From the NCBI GenBank assembly GCA_023411775.1, contig JAEYOL010000331.1:1-32067 (forward strand): a DNA stretch of 32,067 nucleotides, given 5' to 3'. Position numbers and translations under genes: made by a program. How positions within the stretch are numbered: position 1 is the stretch's first letter; every line of letters begins with the position of its first letter. The notes below the pieces were generated by a model. It searched no databases, was not told the DNA's origin, and worked only from the letters and a program-made list of their open reading frames with translations. Source of the DNA: Bacteroidota bacterium. GTDB lineage: Bacteria > Bacteroidota > Bacteroidia > Chitinophagales > Chitinophagaceae. Below, piece after piece: positions 1 to 8,158 of this stretch.

Positions 1-2270
1 CCCTGAAGTCGGATGATATTATTGAGATCGCTAAAAAAGTAATTGTTGGTATTTACAATGGAGTACCGACAACCGAACTTGATAAGCTGGCTGCGGAAAC
101 TGCCGCTTCGTTCACTACCCGTCATCCTGATTTCGCAGTGCTGGCGGCTCGGATCGCAGTGAGTAACCTGCATAAGAATACGACCAAATCTTTTTCAGCC
201 ACTGCAAAACTGCTTTATCATTATATCGATACAAAGACCGGTGATAAAGCACCTCTATTGGCAGACGATGTATTCGAGATCATACAGCAAAACGCAGACC
301 GCCTCGATGCCTCCATCATTTATGAAAGAGACTATCATTTTGACTACTTCGGGTTCAAAACCCTGGAAAAATCATACCTGCTAAAAGTAAATGGTAAGAT
401 CGAAGAACGACCGCAACACCTGTTCATGAGGGTGGCACTGGGTATTCACAAAACCGATCTGGATGCGGCAATCGAGACATACAACCTGATGAGTGAAAAA
501 TGGTTTGTGCACGCCACGCCTACCCTGTTCAATGCCGGCACGCCAAAGCCGCAAATGAGCAGCTGTTTCCTGCAAAGCATGAAAGAAGACAGCATCGCGG
601 GTATTTATGAAACCCTGAAAAACTCAGCGCTGATCTCACAATCAGCCGGCGGCCTTGGGATAAACATCCACAATATTCGCGCTACTGGCAGTTATATCAA
701 AGGCACCAACGGTACCAGCAACGGCATCATCCCGATGTTGCGTGTATTCAATGACACAGCCCGCTATGTAGACCAGGGCGGTGGCAAACGTAAAGGCGCA
801 TTTGCCGTTTACCTGGAACCCTGGCATGCAGACATTTTTGAATTCCTCGACCTGAGAAAAAACCATGGCAAGGAAGAAATGCGTGCCCGTGATCTTTTCC
901 TGGCACTCTGGATTTGCGACCTGTTTATGAAGCGTGTGGAATCCGACGGTCAATGGAGCCTTTTCTGCCCCAACGAGGCAAAGAACCTGCACACCACGCA
1001 TGGTGAAGAGTTTGAAGCACTCTACGAGAAGTATGAAAAAGAAGGCCGCGCGAAGAAAACCATTCCCGCCCGTGATCTCTGGAATGCTATTTTGGAAGCG
1101 CAAATAGAAACTGGCAACCCGTACATGTTGTACAAGGATGCGGCGAATAAGAAATCTAACCAGAAAAATCTGGGGACCATCCGTTGCAGTAATCTCTGCA
1201 CCGAGATCATCGAATACAGTGATGAAAATGAAACAGCAGTTTGTAACCTGGCCTCTATTTCCCTGCCCCGGTTTGTAGAAGGAAAGAATTTCAATTTCGA
1301 CAAGCTGCTTGAAGTGACGCAGATCATAACCCGCAACCTCAACAAGATCATCGATAATAACTATTATCCCCTCGAAGAAACAAAACGCAGCAATCTGCGC
1401 CATCGCCCCATCGGTATCGGCGTCCAGGGACTTGCGGATGTATTTATGCTGCTCGGACTGCCTTTCGATAGCGAAATGGCAAAACTGTTAAACAAAAACA
1501 TCTTTGAAACGATCTACTACGCTGCACTTGTAGCATCAAAAGACCTGGCAAAGACGCTGGGCGCTTATGAAACGTTTAAAGGTTCACCTTTATCGGAAGG
1601 TATATTCCAGTTTGATATGTGGGATGTTCAACCCAGCGACCGGTACAACTGGGAAGAATTAAGAGCGGAGATCAAAACCCATGGAGTTCGAAATTCTTTA
1701 TTGCTTGCTCCCATGCCAACTGCCTCCACTTCGCAGATACTTGGAAATAACGAATGTTTCGAACCTTATACTTCCAATATTTACAATCGCAGGGTATTGA
1801 GTGGTGAATTTGTGGTGGTAAACAAGCACCTGTTAAAAGACCTGATGCGCCTTGGCCTTTGGAACGAAACAATGAAACAAAGGATCATTGCCGCCAATGG
1901 TTCAGTTCAGCATATCAATGAAATACCCGCAAACCTGAAGGAGATCTATAAAACCGTTTGGGAAATTAAGCAACGTACAATCATCGATATGTCGGCTGAT
2001 CGTGGCGCGTTTATCTGCCAGTCGCAATCACTCAACCTGTTTGTAGAACAGCCTAATTTCGCGAAGCTTAGCTCCATGCATTTTTATACCTGGAAAAAAG
2101 GTTTGAAAACGGGTATGTACTACCTGCGCACCAAGGCGGCTACCGATGCTGTGAAGTTTACAGTCGATACGGACATGATGAAAAAGACCCTGGCTGATAA
2201 AGAAGAAGCGGTAGAACAGATCGCCTGTTCACTTGACAACCCTGAAGGCTGTATCGCCTGCGGATCTTAA
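1..2270 (+). CDS. nrdA: Ribonucleoside-diphosphate reductase alpha subunit (class Ia), 5' end outside window
   Basis: This is the large catalytic subunit of aerobic ribonucleotide reductase, which reduces NDPs to dNDPs in the cytoplasm together with the radical-generating beta subunit NrdB. The reading frame is open from base 3, so the gene starts left of the window; the GTG at 138 is internal. The N-terminal part, including any ATP-cone, is missing. Visible catalytic features are the SSCFLQ cysteine near base 560 (E. coli C225), the NLCTE triad N-x-C-x-E near 1190-1205 (N437/C439/E441), the AVCNLAS cysteine (C462), the PMPTASTSQ loop, the tandem tyrosines in GMYYLRT (Y730/Y731 radical relay) and the C-terminal CIACGS redox tail. 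All key residues are intact. A strong intrinsic terminator follows. nrdB is not in the window. Identification is certain. Confidence 0.97.
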   Translation, partial: LKSDDIIEIAKKVIVGIYNGVPTTELDKLAAETAASFTTRHPDFAVLAARIAVSNLHKNTTKSFSATAKLLYHYIDTKTGDKAPLLADDVFEIIQQNADRLDASIIYERDYHFDYFGFKTLEKSYLLKVNGKIEERPQHLFMRVALGIHKTDLDAAIETYNLMSEKWFVHATPTLFNAGTPKPQMSSCFLQSMKEDSIAGIYETLKNSALISQSAGGLGINIHNIRATGSYIKGTNGTSNGIIPMLRVFNDTARYVDQGGGKRKGAFAVYLEPWHADIFEFLDLRKNHGKEEMRARDLFLALWICDLFMKRVESDGQWSLFCPNEAKNLHTTHGEEFEALYEKYEKEGRAKKTIPARDLWNAILEAQIETGNPYMLYKDAANKKSNQKNLGTIRCSNLCTEIIEYSDENETAVCNLASISLPRFVEGKNFNFDKLLEVTQIITRNLNKIIDNNYYPLEETKRSNLRHRPIGIGVQGLADVFMLLGLPFDSEMAKLLNKNIFETIYYAALVASKDLAKTLGAYETFKGSPLSEGIFQFDMWDVQPSDRYNWEELRAEIKTHGVRNSLLLAPMPTASTSQILGNNECFEPYTSNIYNRRVLSGEFVVVNKHLLKDLMRLGLWNETMKQRIIAANGSVQHINEIPANLKEIYKTVWEIKQRTIIDMSADRGAFICQSQSLNLFVEQPNFAKLSSMHFYTWKKGLKTGMYYLRTKAATDAVKFTVDTDMMKKTLADKEEAVEQIACSLDNPEGCIACGS

Positions 2271-2300
2271 TCAAGAATACTTACTGACGGTTTATACATG

Positions 2301-2327
2301 GGGAGCGGGAAACCGTTCCCTTTTTTT
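2301..2327 (+). terminator. Intrinsic terminator of nrdA
   Basis: An 8-bp stem (GGGAGCGG at 2301-2308 with CCGTTCCC at 2313-2320, one G-U pair) closes a GAAA tetraloop. A run of seven T follows at 2321-2327. It lies 30 bases after the nrdA stop and separates it from ferritin. Confidence 0.9.
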
Positions 2328-2403
2328 GAACCTGTCTTAATGTAGTACCTGGGATGAGGATTCTGAAATTGACTTAAATTAGCAGTCAAACAAACTTCAC
2401 GCT

Positions 2404-2919
2404 ATGCTCACCAAATCCATGCAGGACGCACTGAACAACCAGGTACAAATGGAAGCAGAATCATCCCAGGCCTACCTGGCCATGGCTTCCTGGGCAGAAA
2501 TACAACCCGGCCTGCAGGGCGTCACAGAATTTTTTTACAAGCAATCCGATGAAGAAAGGGTGCATATGCTGAAGCTTATCCGCTTTATCAACGAACGAGG
2601 CGGCTACGCGGTAGTGCCTGCACTGGCACAACCGATCGTTACTTTCAAGTCTCTCAAATTTATGTTTGACGAATTCCTGAACCACGAATTGAAAGTGAGC
2701 AATAGCATCAACGACCTGGTTCATCTTTCACTCACAGAAAAAGACTATGCCACCCATAATTTCCTGCAATGGTATGTCAATGAACAAATGGAAGAAGAAC
2801 GCACAGCCCGCATGCTGAATGAAAAACTGGAACTGGTTGGCGACGACAAAGGCGGCCTTTACCTGTTTGACAGGGATGTGATGATGTACCGGGGCGCTTC
2901 CGAAAAGGGCGGGCACTAG
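2404..2919 (+). CDS. ftnA: Non-heme ferritin
   Basis: This is a cytoplasmic iron-storage ferritin (171 aa, about the usual length of bacterial FtnA). It oxidises Fe(II) at a di-iron ferroxidase centre and stores the mineral in a 24-mer shell. Ferroxidase residues align by position with E. coli FtnA: E17, Y24, E50/E51 and H54, E95, and the E127-Q128-x-E130-E131 cluster. The N-terminus (MLTKSMQDALNNQ) matches the family start, so the ATG at 2404 is well supported. The gene is monocistronic: a terminator lies upstream and the next gene is convergent. A nonamer repeat begins one base after its TAG stop. Confidence 0.95.
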   Translation: MLTKSMQDALNNQVQMEAESSQAYLAMASWAEIQPGLQGVTEFFYKQSDEERVHMLKLIRFINERGGYAVVPALAQPIVTFKSLKFMFDEFLNHELKVSNSINDLVHLSLTEKDYATHNFLQWYVNEQMEEERTARMLNEKLELVGDDKGGLYLFDRDVMMYRGASEKGGH

Positions 2920-2920
2920 C

Positions 2921-2972
2921 CACGAATTACACGAATTGGCCACGCCACGGATTACACAGATTTCACAGATTA
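2921..2972. repeat. Nonamer short tandem repeat, consensus CACRRATTN
   Basis: Five nine-base units are visible: CACGAATTA, CACGAATTG, then a 7-base break, then CACGGATTA, CACAGATTT and CACAGATTA. The array begins one base after the ferritin stop codon and fills most of the convergent gap before the TonB-dependent receptor gene. Confidence 0.8.
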
Positions 2973-2987
2973 TAAGAATCGCGTGAG

Positions 2988-3021
2988 AAAACTACACGTT
3001 CGAGATCATAAACGTAGTTTT
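2988..3021. terminator. Possible bidirectional hairpin terminator between ferritin and receptor genes
   Basis: AAAACTAC at 2988-2995 pairs perfectly with GTAGTTTT at 3014-3021. The A/T tails of the stem could serve as a short U-tract in either direction. The 3' arm overlaps the last codons of the minus-strand receptor gene. The stem is only 8 bp and the U-tract only four bases, so this is tentative. Confidence 0.4.
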
Positions 3022-5171
3022 ATTCCTCCGTTGATGACAAAACCGTCGAGAGGGGCATAGATATCTTTAAATACCGGGTTGTCAATGGTACCCGTATATA
3101 TGCTGCCAAATCGCGTTTGACGGGTATCGAGGAAATTTTCAAAATTGATATATAAAGAAAGTTTTTCCCAAAGCTTTTCTGCCATAAAACCTGTGATCCA
3201 ATAGGGCTTGCCTGGATCTCCATCGCTTAAGTTTTGCCTGCTGAAATAGTATCCCTCCAGCCCCAGCTTCCACTTTTCATGTACTTCATAAAACAACACC
3301 GCATTGACGCGGTGCCGGGGTGTCAGGAAGTTTTCAACTTCAAAAACGCCCTGGTGCAAATATGCTTTTGTAAATGTATATCCCAGGAACAACTTGAAAT
3401 CACTATAGCCGAGCTTTACATTTGTTTCCATACCCCTGCTGTCGATGTGCCCGCCTACTGATTTAAATTGGTAATTACTTCCAACGGGTACCAGCAACAA
3501 CGGATCGGCAATACGGGTATAAAAGAAAAGATGATTGATGCTGAATTGCAAATCGCCATCAGCGAACGAGGTTTTATAGTTGATGTCTGCATTGATACCA
3601 TAACTTCTTTCCAGTTTACTGGCATTATCATCGATGGGCAACACGTTTCTATACTGGAGCCTTTCACTTTCCTCTGTAAAAATGGATGGTGTCTTATACC
3701 CCAGCCCGCCGCCTACCCGTGAACTGAGTTCATTACTGAACCTAAACAACGCCGATACTCTTGGCAAAAAGACAAAACCATAATCCTTCACATGATCGGC
3801 CCGGATCCCCGACTCCAGGACACACTTTTCACTAACCCGATAGTTGTTTTGAACAAAAGCACCTGCCGTAACCTGGTTATAATTACGTAAAGTAGTGGCA
3901 GTAGTTTTTACTTCACTGAACTGGTCCGTATACAGGTTCAGCCCGGTGATCCACTCCAGTTTCTCGCCATGGTAGGCGTAAGTGGCTTCCGTAAAAGAAC
4001 CATTTTGTGTACCATCAAATACATAACCCGGGAGTACCATCCTGCGTTTGAAATGATTGAAACTGTTTTTTACCGTAATATGGCTGCATACGCCAAAGCG
4101 GTGTTCAAAATTGAATTGGGTGCTGATACGGTCGCTATTGTTTAGCTCAAAAAACCCGGATGGCTTTTTCTTTTCTATATAGTCTAGATCACCCCCTACT
4201 CTGTCCTCGGTTGATAAATTGACGCCAATGCTCATTTGCGTTTGCGGGTTGAAATACACGAAGAAGCGCGGATTGACAGTATAGCGTTCAAATTTTGGAA
4301 TCGCTGTCAGACCTATATCAGCGGGATCGTACGCCTTGTTACTGTTACGGGATGCAAATAGTGTGAGGCCTGTTTTACCATACTTTTCACCATAAAAACC
4401 GCTGGTATTCAAACCGCCCCCCGAAGTGGCGTCCAGATGAAATTTTAATTCACGTTCTTCCGTTGGCACTTTGGAAACAAGATTTACCAGGCCCGCAATA
4501 GCGCCTCCACCATATAATGTGGAAGCTGAACCCTTGATCACTTCGATCTGTTTCAGGTCAAGCGGTGGCGTTTGTAATAAACCCAGTCCTCCACTAAAGC
4601 CCGCATACAATGGCATTCCGTCTTTCAATAATTGCGTGTACCTGCCGTCTAGTCCCTGTATACGTATGGAAGCATTGGCAGATGTAGCAGATGTTTGTTG
4701 CGTCTGGATGCCTGTGCTTTCTGTCAGCACCATCCGGATATCACCCGGTTTCATATTGGCTTTCTCATCCAATTCTTCGCCGGCGATAAATTCCACCCGG
4801 GTAGGAATATTCTGTATGGTTCGGGAACTGCGTGTCGACTGGATAATTATTTCGTCTTCCTCCTCATGTTCTTCGTTTTCCAGAAGCACTTCGTATGGCT
4901 GGCTGCTTTCAAAAGGAAGGGTTATCGTTTCTTCTTTGTGTTCAAATCCCACAAATGTGAACCTGAATTTGTATTTACCAGCGGGAAGGTTGTCGAAACT
5001 TATCCTGCCGGTTGAATCAGTAAACCCACCAGTTTTTGTCGCAATGATCTGTACCGATGCACCGGGTAATGTTGTCTTGCCTTCCGCGTTTTTTACCCAA
5101 AAAGTGATAGAATATTGTGCCTGTATTGTGACAGCGAAAAATAATGCCGTCACACATAATATAATTTTCAT
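3006..5171 (-). CDS. TonB-dependent outer-membrane receptor, substrate unknown
   Basis: This is a TonB-dependent receptor of 721 aa, expected to be an outer-membrane beta barrel that imports a scarce substrate using TonB energy. A signal peptide covers residues 1-18 (VTIQAQ end). A carboxypeptidase-regulatory-like beta domain, typical of Bacteroidota receptors, covers roughly 20-97. An acidic stretch with one His follows at 98-107, then a TonB-box-like DEIIIQSTR at 106-114. The plug domain (about 115-235) contains LKDGMPLY and VIKGSASTLYGGGAIAGLVNLVS, and the remainder is barrel. It is the last gene of a minus-strand set: AraC-type regulator, Cys-rich small protein, receptor (37-base gap). 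That context favours a metal or metal-chelate substrate, but this is inference. It carries no SusC-type signature and has no susD neighbour. Confidence 0.9.
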   Translation of the reverse strand: MKIILCVTALFFAVTIQAQYSITFWVKNAEGKTTLPGASVQIIATKTGGFTDSTGRISFDNLPAGKYKFRFTFVGFEHKEETITLPFESSQPYEVLLENEEHEEEDEIIIQSTRSSRTIQNIPTRVEFIAGEELDEKANMKPGDIRMVLTESTGIQTQQTSATSANASIRIQGLDGRYTQLLKDGMPLYAGFSGGLGLLQTPPLDLKQIEVIKGSASTLYGGGAIAGLVNLVSKVPTEERELKFHLDATSGGGLNTSGFYGEKYGKTGLTLFASRNSNKAYDPADIGLTAIPKFERYTVNPRFFVYFNPQTQMSIGVNLSTEDRVGGDLDYIEKKKPSGFFELNNSDRISTQFNFEHRFGVCSHITVKNSFNHFKRRMVLPGYVFDGTQNGSFTEATYAYHGEKLEWITGLNLYTDQFSEVKTTATTLRNYNQVTAGAFVQNNYRVSEKCVLESGIRADHVKDYGFVFLPRVSALFRFSNELSSRVGGGLGYKTPSIFTEESERLQYRNVLPIDDNASKLERSYGINADINYKTSFADGDLQFSINHLFFYTRIADPLLLVPVGSNYQFKSVGGHIDSRGMETNVKLGYSDFKLFLGYTFTKAYLHQGVFEVENFLTPRHRVNAVLFYEVHEKWKLGLEGYYFSRQNLSDGDPGKPYWITGFMAEKLWEKLSLYINFENFLDTRQTRFGSIYTGTIDNPVFKDIYAPLDGFVINGGIKLRL

Positions 5172-5208
5172 GTGTAAAGTTTAGGTCAATGAATATTTCA
5201 AAAACTCA

Positions 5209-5520
5209 TCAACCTATTTTCGGCGGGTGCCAGAAACCGTAAGAAACTTCGGGAATAGAAGGAGAAACAAACCCTGTATAAACCTGTTGAACGGGCAAAG
5301 CCTCTATGCGCATAGAAACCTGTTCCACGGTGATGGGTACAGAAGCACAGCCCTCGCAATTAAAAAAAGGTGAGCAGGTGCCGCAGTCCTCGTCGCCGCT
5401 TTCATGATTGGCAGCCTGTTCCGCGACGGCTTTATCATCGGGGCATTCGTCGATGGTGCAGCAGGGAAATACCGACAGCAACAACAAATAGCATAATAAT
5501 ATATAGCTCAGCCGTTTCAT
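5209..5520 (-). CDS. Small Cys-rich exported protein, DUF6660-like
   Basis: This encodes 103 aa. Residues 1-20 form a signal peptide (basic start, then a Leu-rich core ending SVFPC), so the product is exported or possibly a lipoprotein. The mature part holds cysteines at 20, 21, 26, 46, 49, 54 and 58, including CGTCSPFFNCEGC, separated by an acidic His/Asp/Glu stretch. The C-terminus ends in FWHPPKIG. This pattern resembles the DUF6660 family of Bacteroidota, which is recalled rather than searched. It lies 53 bases after the regulator gene and 37 bases before the receptor gene on the same strand, so it is probably co-transcribed. A periplasmic metal-binding or redox role is plausible but unproven. 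Confidence 0.82.
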   Translation of the reverse strand: MKRLSYILLCYLLLLSVFPCCTIDECPDDKAVAEQAANHESGDEDCGTCSPFFNCEGCASVPITVEQVSMRIEALPVQQVYTGFVSPSIPEVSYGFWHPPKIG

Positions 5521-5573
5521 CGAAGCAAAACTATAAACGCAGCGGAAATAATAATAGTATCGGGAAGGATTTA

Positions 5574-6557
5574 TTATCGCAACAACAGTTCACATGGTTT
5601 TAAACCCGTGTGCTTCTTAAAGGCGGTAGAAAAATGCGAAATAGAAGAATAGCCAAGTAGCATGGAAACCTCAGTAACACTCAAACCCTTCTCATATAAA
5701 AGAAAACGAGCGTGCTCCATACGCTGGCTTTGGTAAAAATCGAAAATTGTTGAGCCGAACATCTCCTTAAACCCTTTTTTAAGATAACATTCGTTCATGG
5801 CCACTTTCCTGCTTAGTTCCTTGATGGTGATGGGCTCACCAATATGCTGGATCAGAATTTCCCTGGCTTTATTGACCTTGTCGCGATCGGCCTCGTTGGC
5901 AAGGAATTTACAATTGATCACATCAATCTCCTTGTCACCCACCATGCAGTCCATGCTGTACAGCAAAAGCATCTGCACCTGCGCGTTAATATAAATATTC
6001 TCAAGGGTATCGGTATAGTTGTGATTCAAAAGCGACTCAATCACCATACGCGTTTTACTGCACAGGGGAAGGATCTTTGTAAAAGAAGATGCCCTTTTGA
6101 AATTCAGGATGTTCTCACTAAGTGTATCAGTGGTATTCCTGGGCTTAATAAACTGGGATAATAGCGCGGGTGTAAACCGGAAAGCCAGTACATCGAGGCT
6201 TTCTTCCTTTTCAGCACAATTGATCGATAAGCCCGAACGGCACATATTACATTCCCTCTGTTTCTGCCGGCAATACATATTGCCCGACACACAGAATTTT
6301 AGTTCCAGGTAATTTTCCCTGTTGTCGTCTTTTTCGTAATGATATACCATAATCCCCGTGTCCTCAATATTCCATTGGGTGTTGCGGCTGTACCTTTTAA
6401 TGGAATACTGTACCGAACCGGGCATTTGCTGTTCCCTTTCGTGTAACAGGTTCAATTGCTCCTGCATTGGAGCCTGCTTGTACGCAAGCGTCAGTATATC
6501 AGGTGGGTTAAACATTCGGACTGCAAATTTACTGATTGACAGGGATTCAACCATCAT
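5574..6557 (-). CDS. AraC-family transcriptional regulator with Cys-rich sensor region
   Basis: This is a 327-aa regulator. The C-terminal ~95 residues form an AraC/XylS double helix-turn-helix DNA-binding domain (ITIKELSRKVAMNECYLKKGF and the LGYSSISHFSTAFKKHTG signature). The N-terminal ~230 residues are a sensor domain of the PchR-like type. It holds five clustered cysteines at 89, 96, 103, 106 and 114 (CVSGNMYC, then ECNMC, then SINC), a spacing that suggests metal coordination or thiol sensing. Two adjacent ATG codons (6557 and 6554) could both start it. It is the first gene of the set leading to the Cys-rich protein and the receptor, and is likely their regulator. The inducer is unknown. 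Confidence 0.9.
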   Translation of the reverse strand: MMVESLSISKFAVRMFNPPDILTLAYKQAPMQEQLNLLHEREQQMPGSVQYSIKRYSRNTQWNIEDTGIMVYHYEKDDNRENYLELKFCVSGNMYCRQKQRECNMCRSGLSINCAEKEESLDVLAFRFTPALLSQFIKPRNTTDTLSENILNFKRASSFTKILPLCSKTRMVIESLLNHNYTDTLENIYINAQVQMLLLYSMDCMVGDKEIDVINCKFLANEADRDKVNKAREILIQHIGEPITIKELSRKVAMNECYLKKGFKEMFGSTIFDFYQSQRMEHARFLLYEKGLSVTEVSMLLGYSSISHFSTAFKKHTGLKPCELLLR

Positions 6558-6634
6558 ATTAGCAGAAACCGTTGTGTGGTTCGAAATGAGGCCCGGAAGG
6601 AGGAAAGGCGGGAAGTTCCAAAAAATAATCCATT

Positions 6635-6668
6635 TTTGCCATCCCGAAGGCTATCGGGATTACCTTTG
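6635..6668 (+). promoter_or_regulatory. Bacteroidota-type promoter of lpxA with a hairpin in the spacer
   Basis: A -33 TTTG at 6635-6638 and a -7 TACCTTTG (TAnnTTTG) at 6661-6668 are separated by 22 bases. The spacer is almost entirely a palindrome at 6641-6660: ATCCCGA, a 6-base loop, then TCGGGAT. The ATG of lpxA lies 45 bases after the -7 box. Confidence 0.6.
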
Positions 6669-6712
6669 CACGGTTTCTGCCGGCAACGGAGTAACTTTTG
6701 GGACAAAACTGC

Positions 6713-7519
6713 ATGATTCACCCGCATACATACATTCACCCTAATGCTAAACTGGCGACTAACGTAAAGGTTGATCCTTTTACTGTTATACACCAGGACG
6801 TGGAGATCGGGGACGGAACCTGGATAGGTTCAAACGTTACAATTATGGAAGGATCCAGGATTGGGAAAAACTGCCGGATCTTCCCGGGTGCGGTGATCGG
6901 AGCCATCCCGCAAGACCGGAAATTCGATGGCGAACGAACAACTGTTGAGATCGGGGATAACTGCACCATCCGCGAGTTTGTCACCATCCACCGGGGTACT
7001 TCCGACCGTCTCAAGACCGTGGTGGGCGACAATTGCTGGATCCTGGCTTATAGCCATATCGGGCACGATTGTATTATCGGCAGTAATTGTACACTGAGCA
7101 ATAATTCTCAACTCGCGGGTCACGTGGTCCTGGGCGACTGGGTAGGAATTGGCGGTGTTTGTGCCGTACACCAGTTTGTTCATATCGGGGCGCATGCCTT
7201 TATTTCGGGCGGATCGCTTGTAGGTAAAGATGTACCTCCCTATATCAAAGCGGCCCGCCAGCCTTTGAGTTATGCCGGGGTAAACTCAGTGGGATTAAAA
7301 CGTCGCGGGTTTACAATCGAAAAGATCAACCATATCCTGGATATTTACCGTATTCTTTACAACAAAGGACTAAATACTTCCCAGGCCCTCGAATACCTGG
7401 AGGAAGAATTCCCCGCAACAGATGAGCGCGACGAGATCGTCACTTTCATCAATGAAAGCAGCCGGGGCATCATCAAACGTTTTGCAAAAGGTAACGGCGA
7501 TGAAGATAACTCTCTCTGA
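6713..7519 (+). CDS. lpxA: Acyl-ACP--UDP-N-acetylglucosamine O-acyltransferase
   Basis: LpxA catalyses the first step of lipid A synthesis, transferring a 3-hydroxyacyl chain from ACP to UDP-GlcNAc in the cytoplasm. The first ~190 residues are a left-handed beta helix of hexapeptide repeats (IGDGTWIGSNVTI, IGKNCRIFPGAVIG). The catalytic His lies in SHIGHDC (E. coli H125), and GAHAFISGGSLVGKDVPPY and GLKRRGF are family hallmarks. A TTG at 6698 would add five residues, but the ATG at 6713 (MIHPHTYIHPNAKL) fits the family start and gives 268 aa. Its last 20 bases overlap the next gene, so the two are translationally linked. Other lpx genes are not in the window. Confidence 0.95.
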   Translation: MIHPHTYIHPNAKLATNVKVDPFTVIHQDVEIGDGTWIGSNVTIMEGSRIGKNCRIFPGAVIGAIPQDRKFDGERTTVEIGDNCTIREFVTIHRGTSDRLKTVVGDNCWILAYSHIGHDCIIGSNCTLSNNSQLAGHVVLGDWVGIGGVCAVHQFVHIGAHAFISGGSLVGKDVPPYIKAARQPLSYAGVNSVGLKRRGFTIEKINHILDIYRILYNKGLNTSQALEYLEEEFPATDERDEIVTFINESSRGIIKRFAKGNGDEDNSL

Positions 7520-8117
7520 TGCCGGTAAACGTTTTAACCGCGACTGGATATTCCGCCATTTTACTTACAGTTTTGAATCAGGTAAATCCTATGCTATCAC
7601 GGGCCCCAACGGATCGGGCAAGAGCACGCTGCTACAGGTACTAAGTGGCGGCATGCACATGAACGAAGGTAATATTGAATATTCCATCCTCGGCAAACCG
7701 CGTTCAGTTGAAACAATTTACCGCGACGTTTCGATCTGTGCACCTTACCTGGAACTGGTGGAGGAAATGACGCTGCGTGAATTCCTGGAATTTCACCAAA
7801 GTTTTAAGCCTTTTTTAGCAGGGGTAACCATCGACCTGATCATGAGTACAGTTGGTTTGCAAAAAGCTGTTGATAAGCAGATCCGCTATTATTCTTCGGG
7901 GATGAAACAAAGGGTAAAACTGGCGCAATGCGTTTTTTCAAACACTGCCATTGTACTCCTGGATGAGCCCTGTACCAACCTCGACGCCGCGGGCATTGAA
8001 CTCTACCAAACCCTGATCGGGGAATATTGTTCAGGTCGCCTTGTAGTAGTGAGCAGTAATGACAAGGTGGAATACAGTTTCTGCAACGAAATAATCAATA
8101 TCACCGATTATAAATAA
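7500..8117 (+). CDS. ABC transporter ATP-binding protein, orphan
   Basis: This is a 205-aa stand-alone ABC ATPase. The Walker A motif is GPNGSGKST (35-43), the signature YSSGMKQ (131-137) and Walker B IVLLDEP (151-157), followed by a D-loop. The Q-loop Gln appears replaced (CAPYLEL around 80-86) and the switch His is replaced by Asn187 (VVSSNDKVEY), so its ATPase cycle may be atypical. The ATG at 7500 was chosen because MKITLSDAGKRF begins the ABC fold; upstream starts lie inside lpxA in another frame. It overlaps the lpxA 3' end by 20 bases. No permease gene is adjacent, so the partner and substrate are unknown. A link to envelope lipid export is suggested only by position. Confidence 0.9.
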   Translation: MKITLSDAGKRFNRDWIFRHFTYSFESGKSYAITGPNGSGKSTLLQVLSGGMHMNEGNIEYSILGKPRSVETIYRDVSICAPYLELVEEMTLREFLEFHQSFKPFLAGVTIDLIMSTVGLQKAVDKQIRYYSSGMKQRVKLAQCVFSNTAIVLLDEPCTNLDAAGIELYQTLIGEYCSGRLVVVSSNDKVEYSFCNEIINITDYK

Positions 8118-8136
8118 ACGGCCTATTCATCTTCAG

Positions 8137-8155
8137 TAGTTTTTTGGAAAAACTA
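8137..8155. terminator. Weak A/T hairpin between convergent genes
   Basis: TAGTTTTT at 8137-8144 pairs with AAAAACTA at 8148-8155 around a 3-base loop, in the 41-base gap between the convergent ABC ATPase and antiporter genes. The stem has a single G-C pair, so its strength is doubtful. Confidence 0.3.
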
Positions 8156-8158
8156 AAC

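Noticed and set aside
642..1403. 253-residue open frame on the minus strand within nrdA
   Set aside because: It lies wholly within the highly conserved nrdA coding sequence and its translation resembles no protein; it is a shadow frame.
4471..5184. 237-residue open frame on the plus strand opposite the TonB receptor
   Set aside because: It is antisense to a clear receptor N-terminus and plug; its Ser/Cys-rich composition is typical of a shadow frame.
5526..5533. Minus-strand TAGTTTTG resembling a -7 box before the Cys-rich protein gene
   Set aside because: It would put the transcription start on the start codon, with no -33 element; chance match is more likely.
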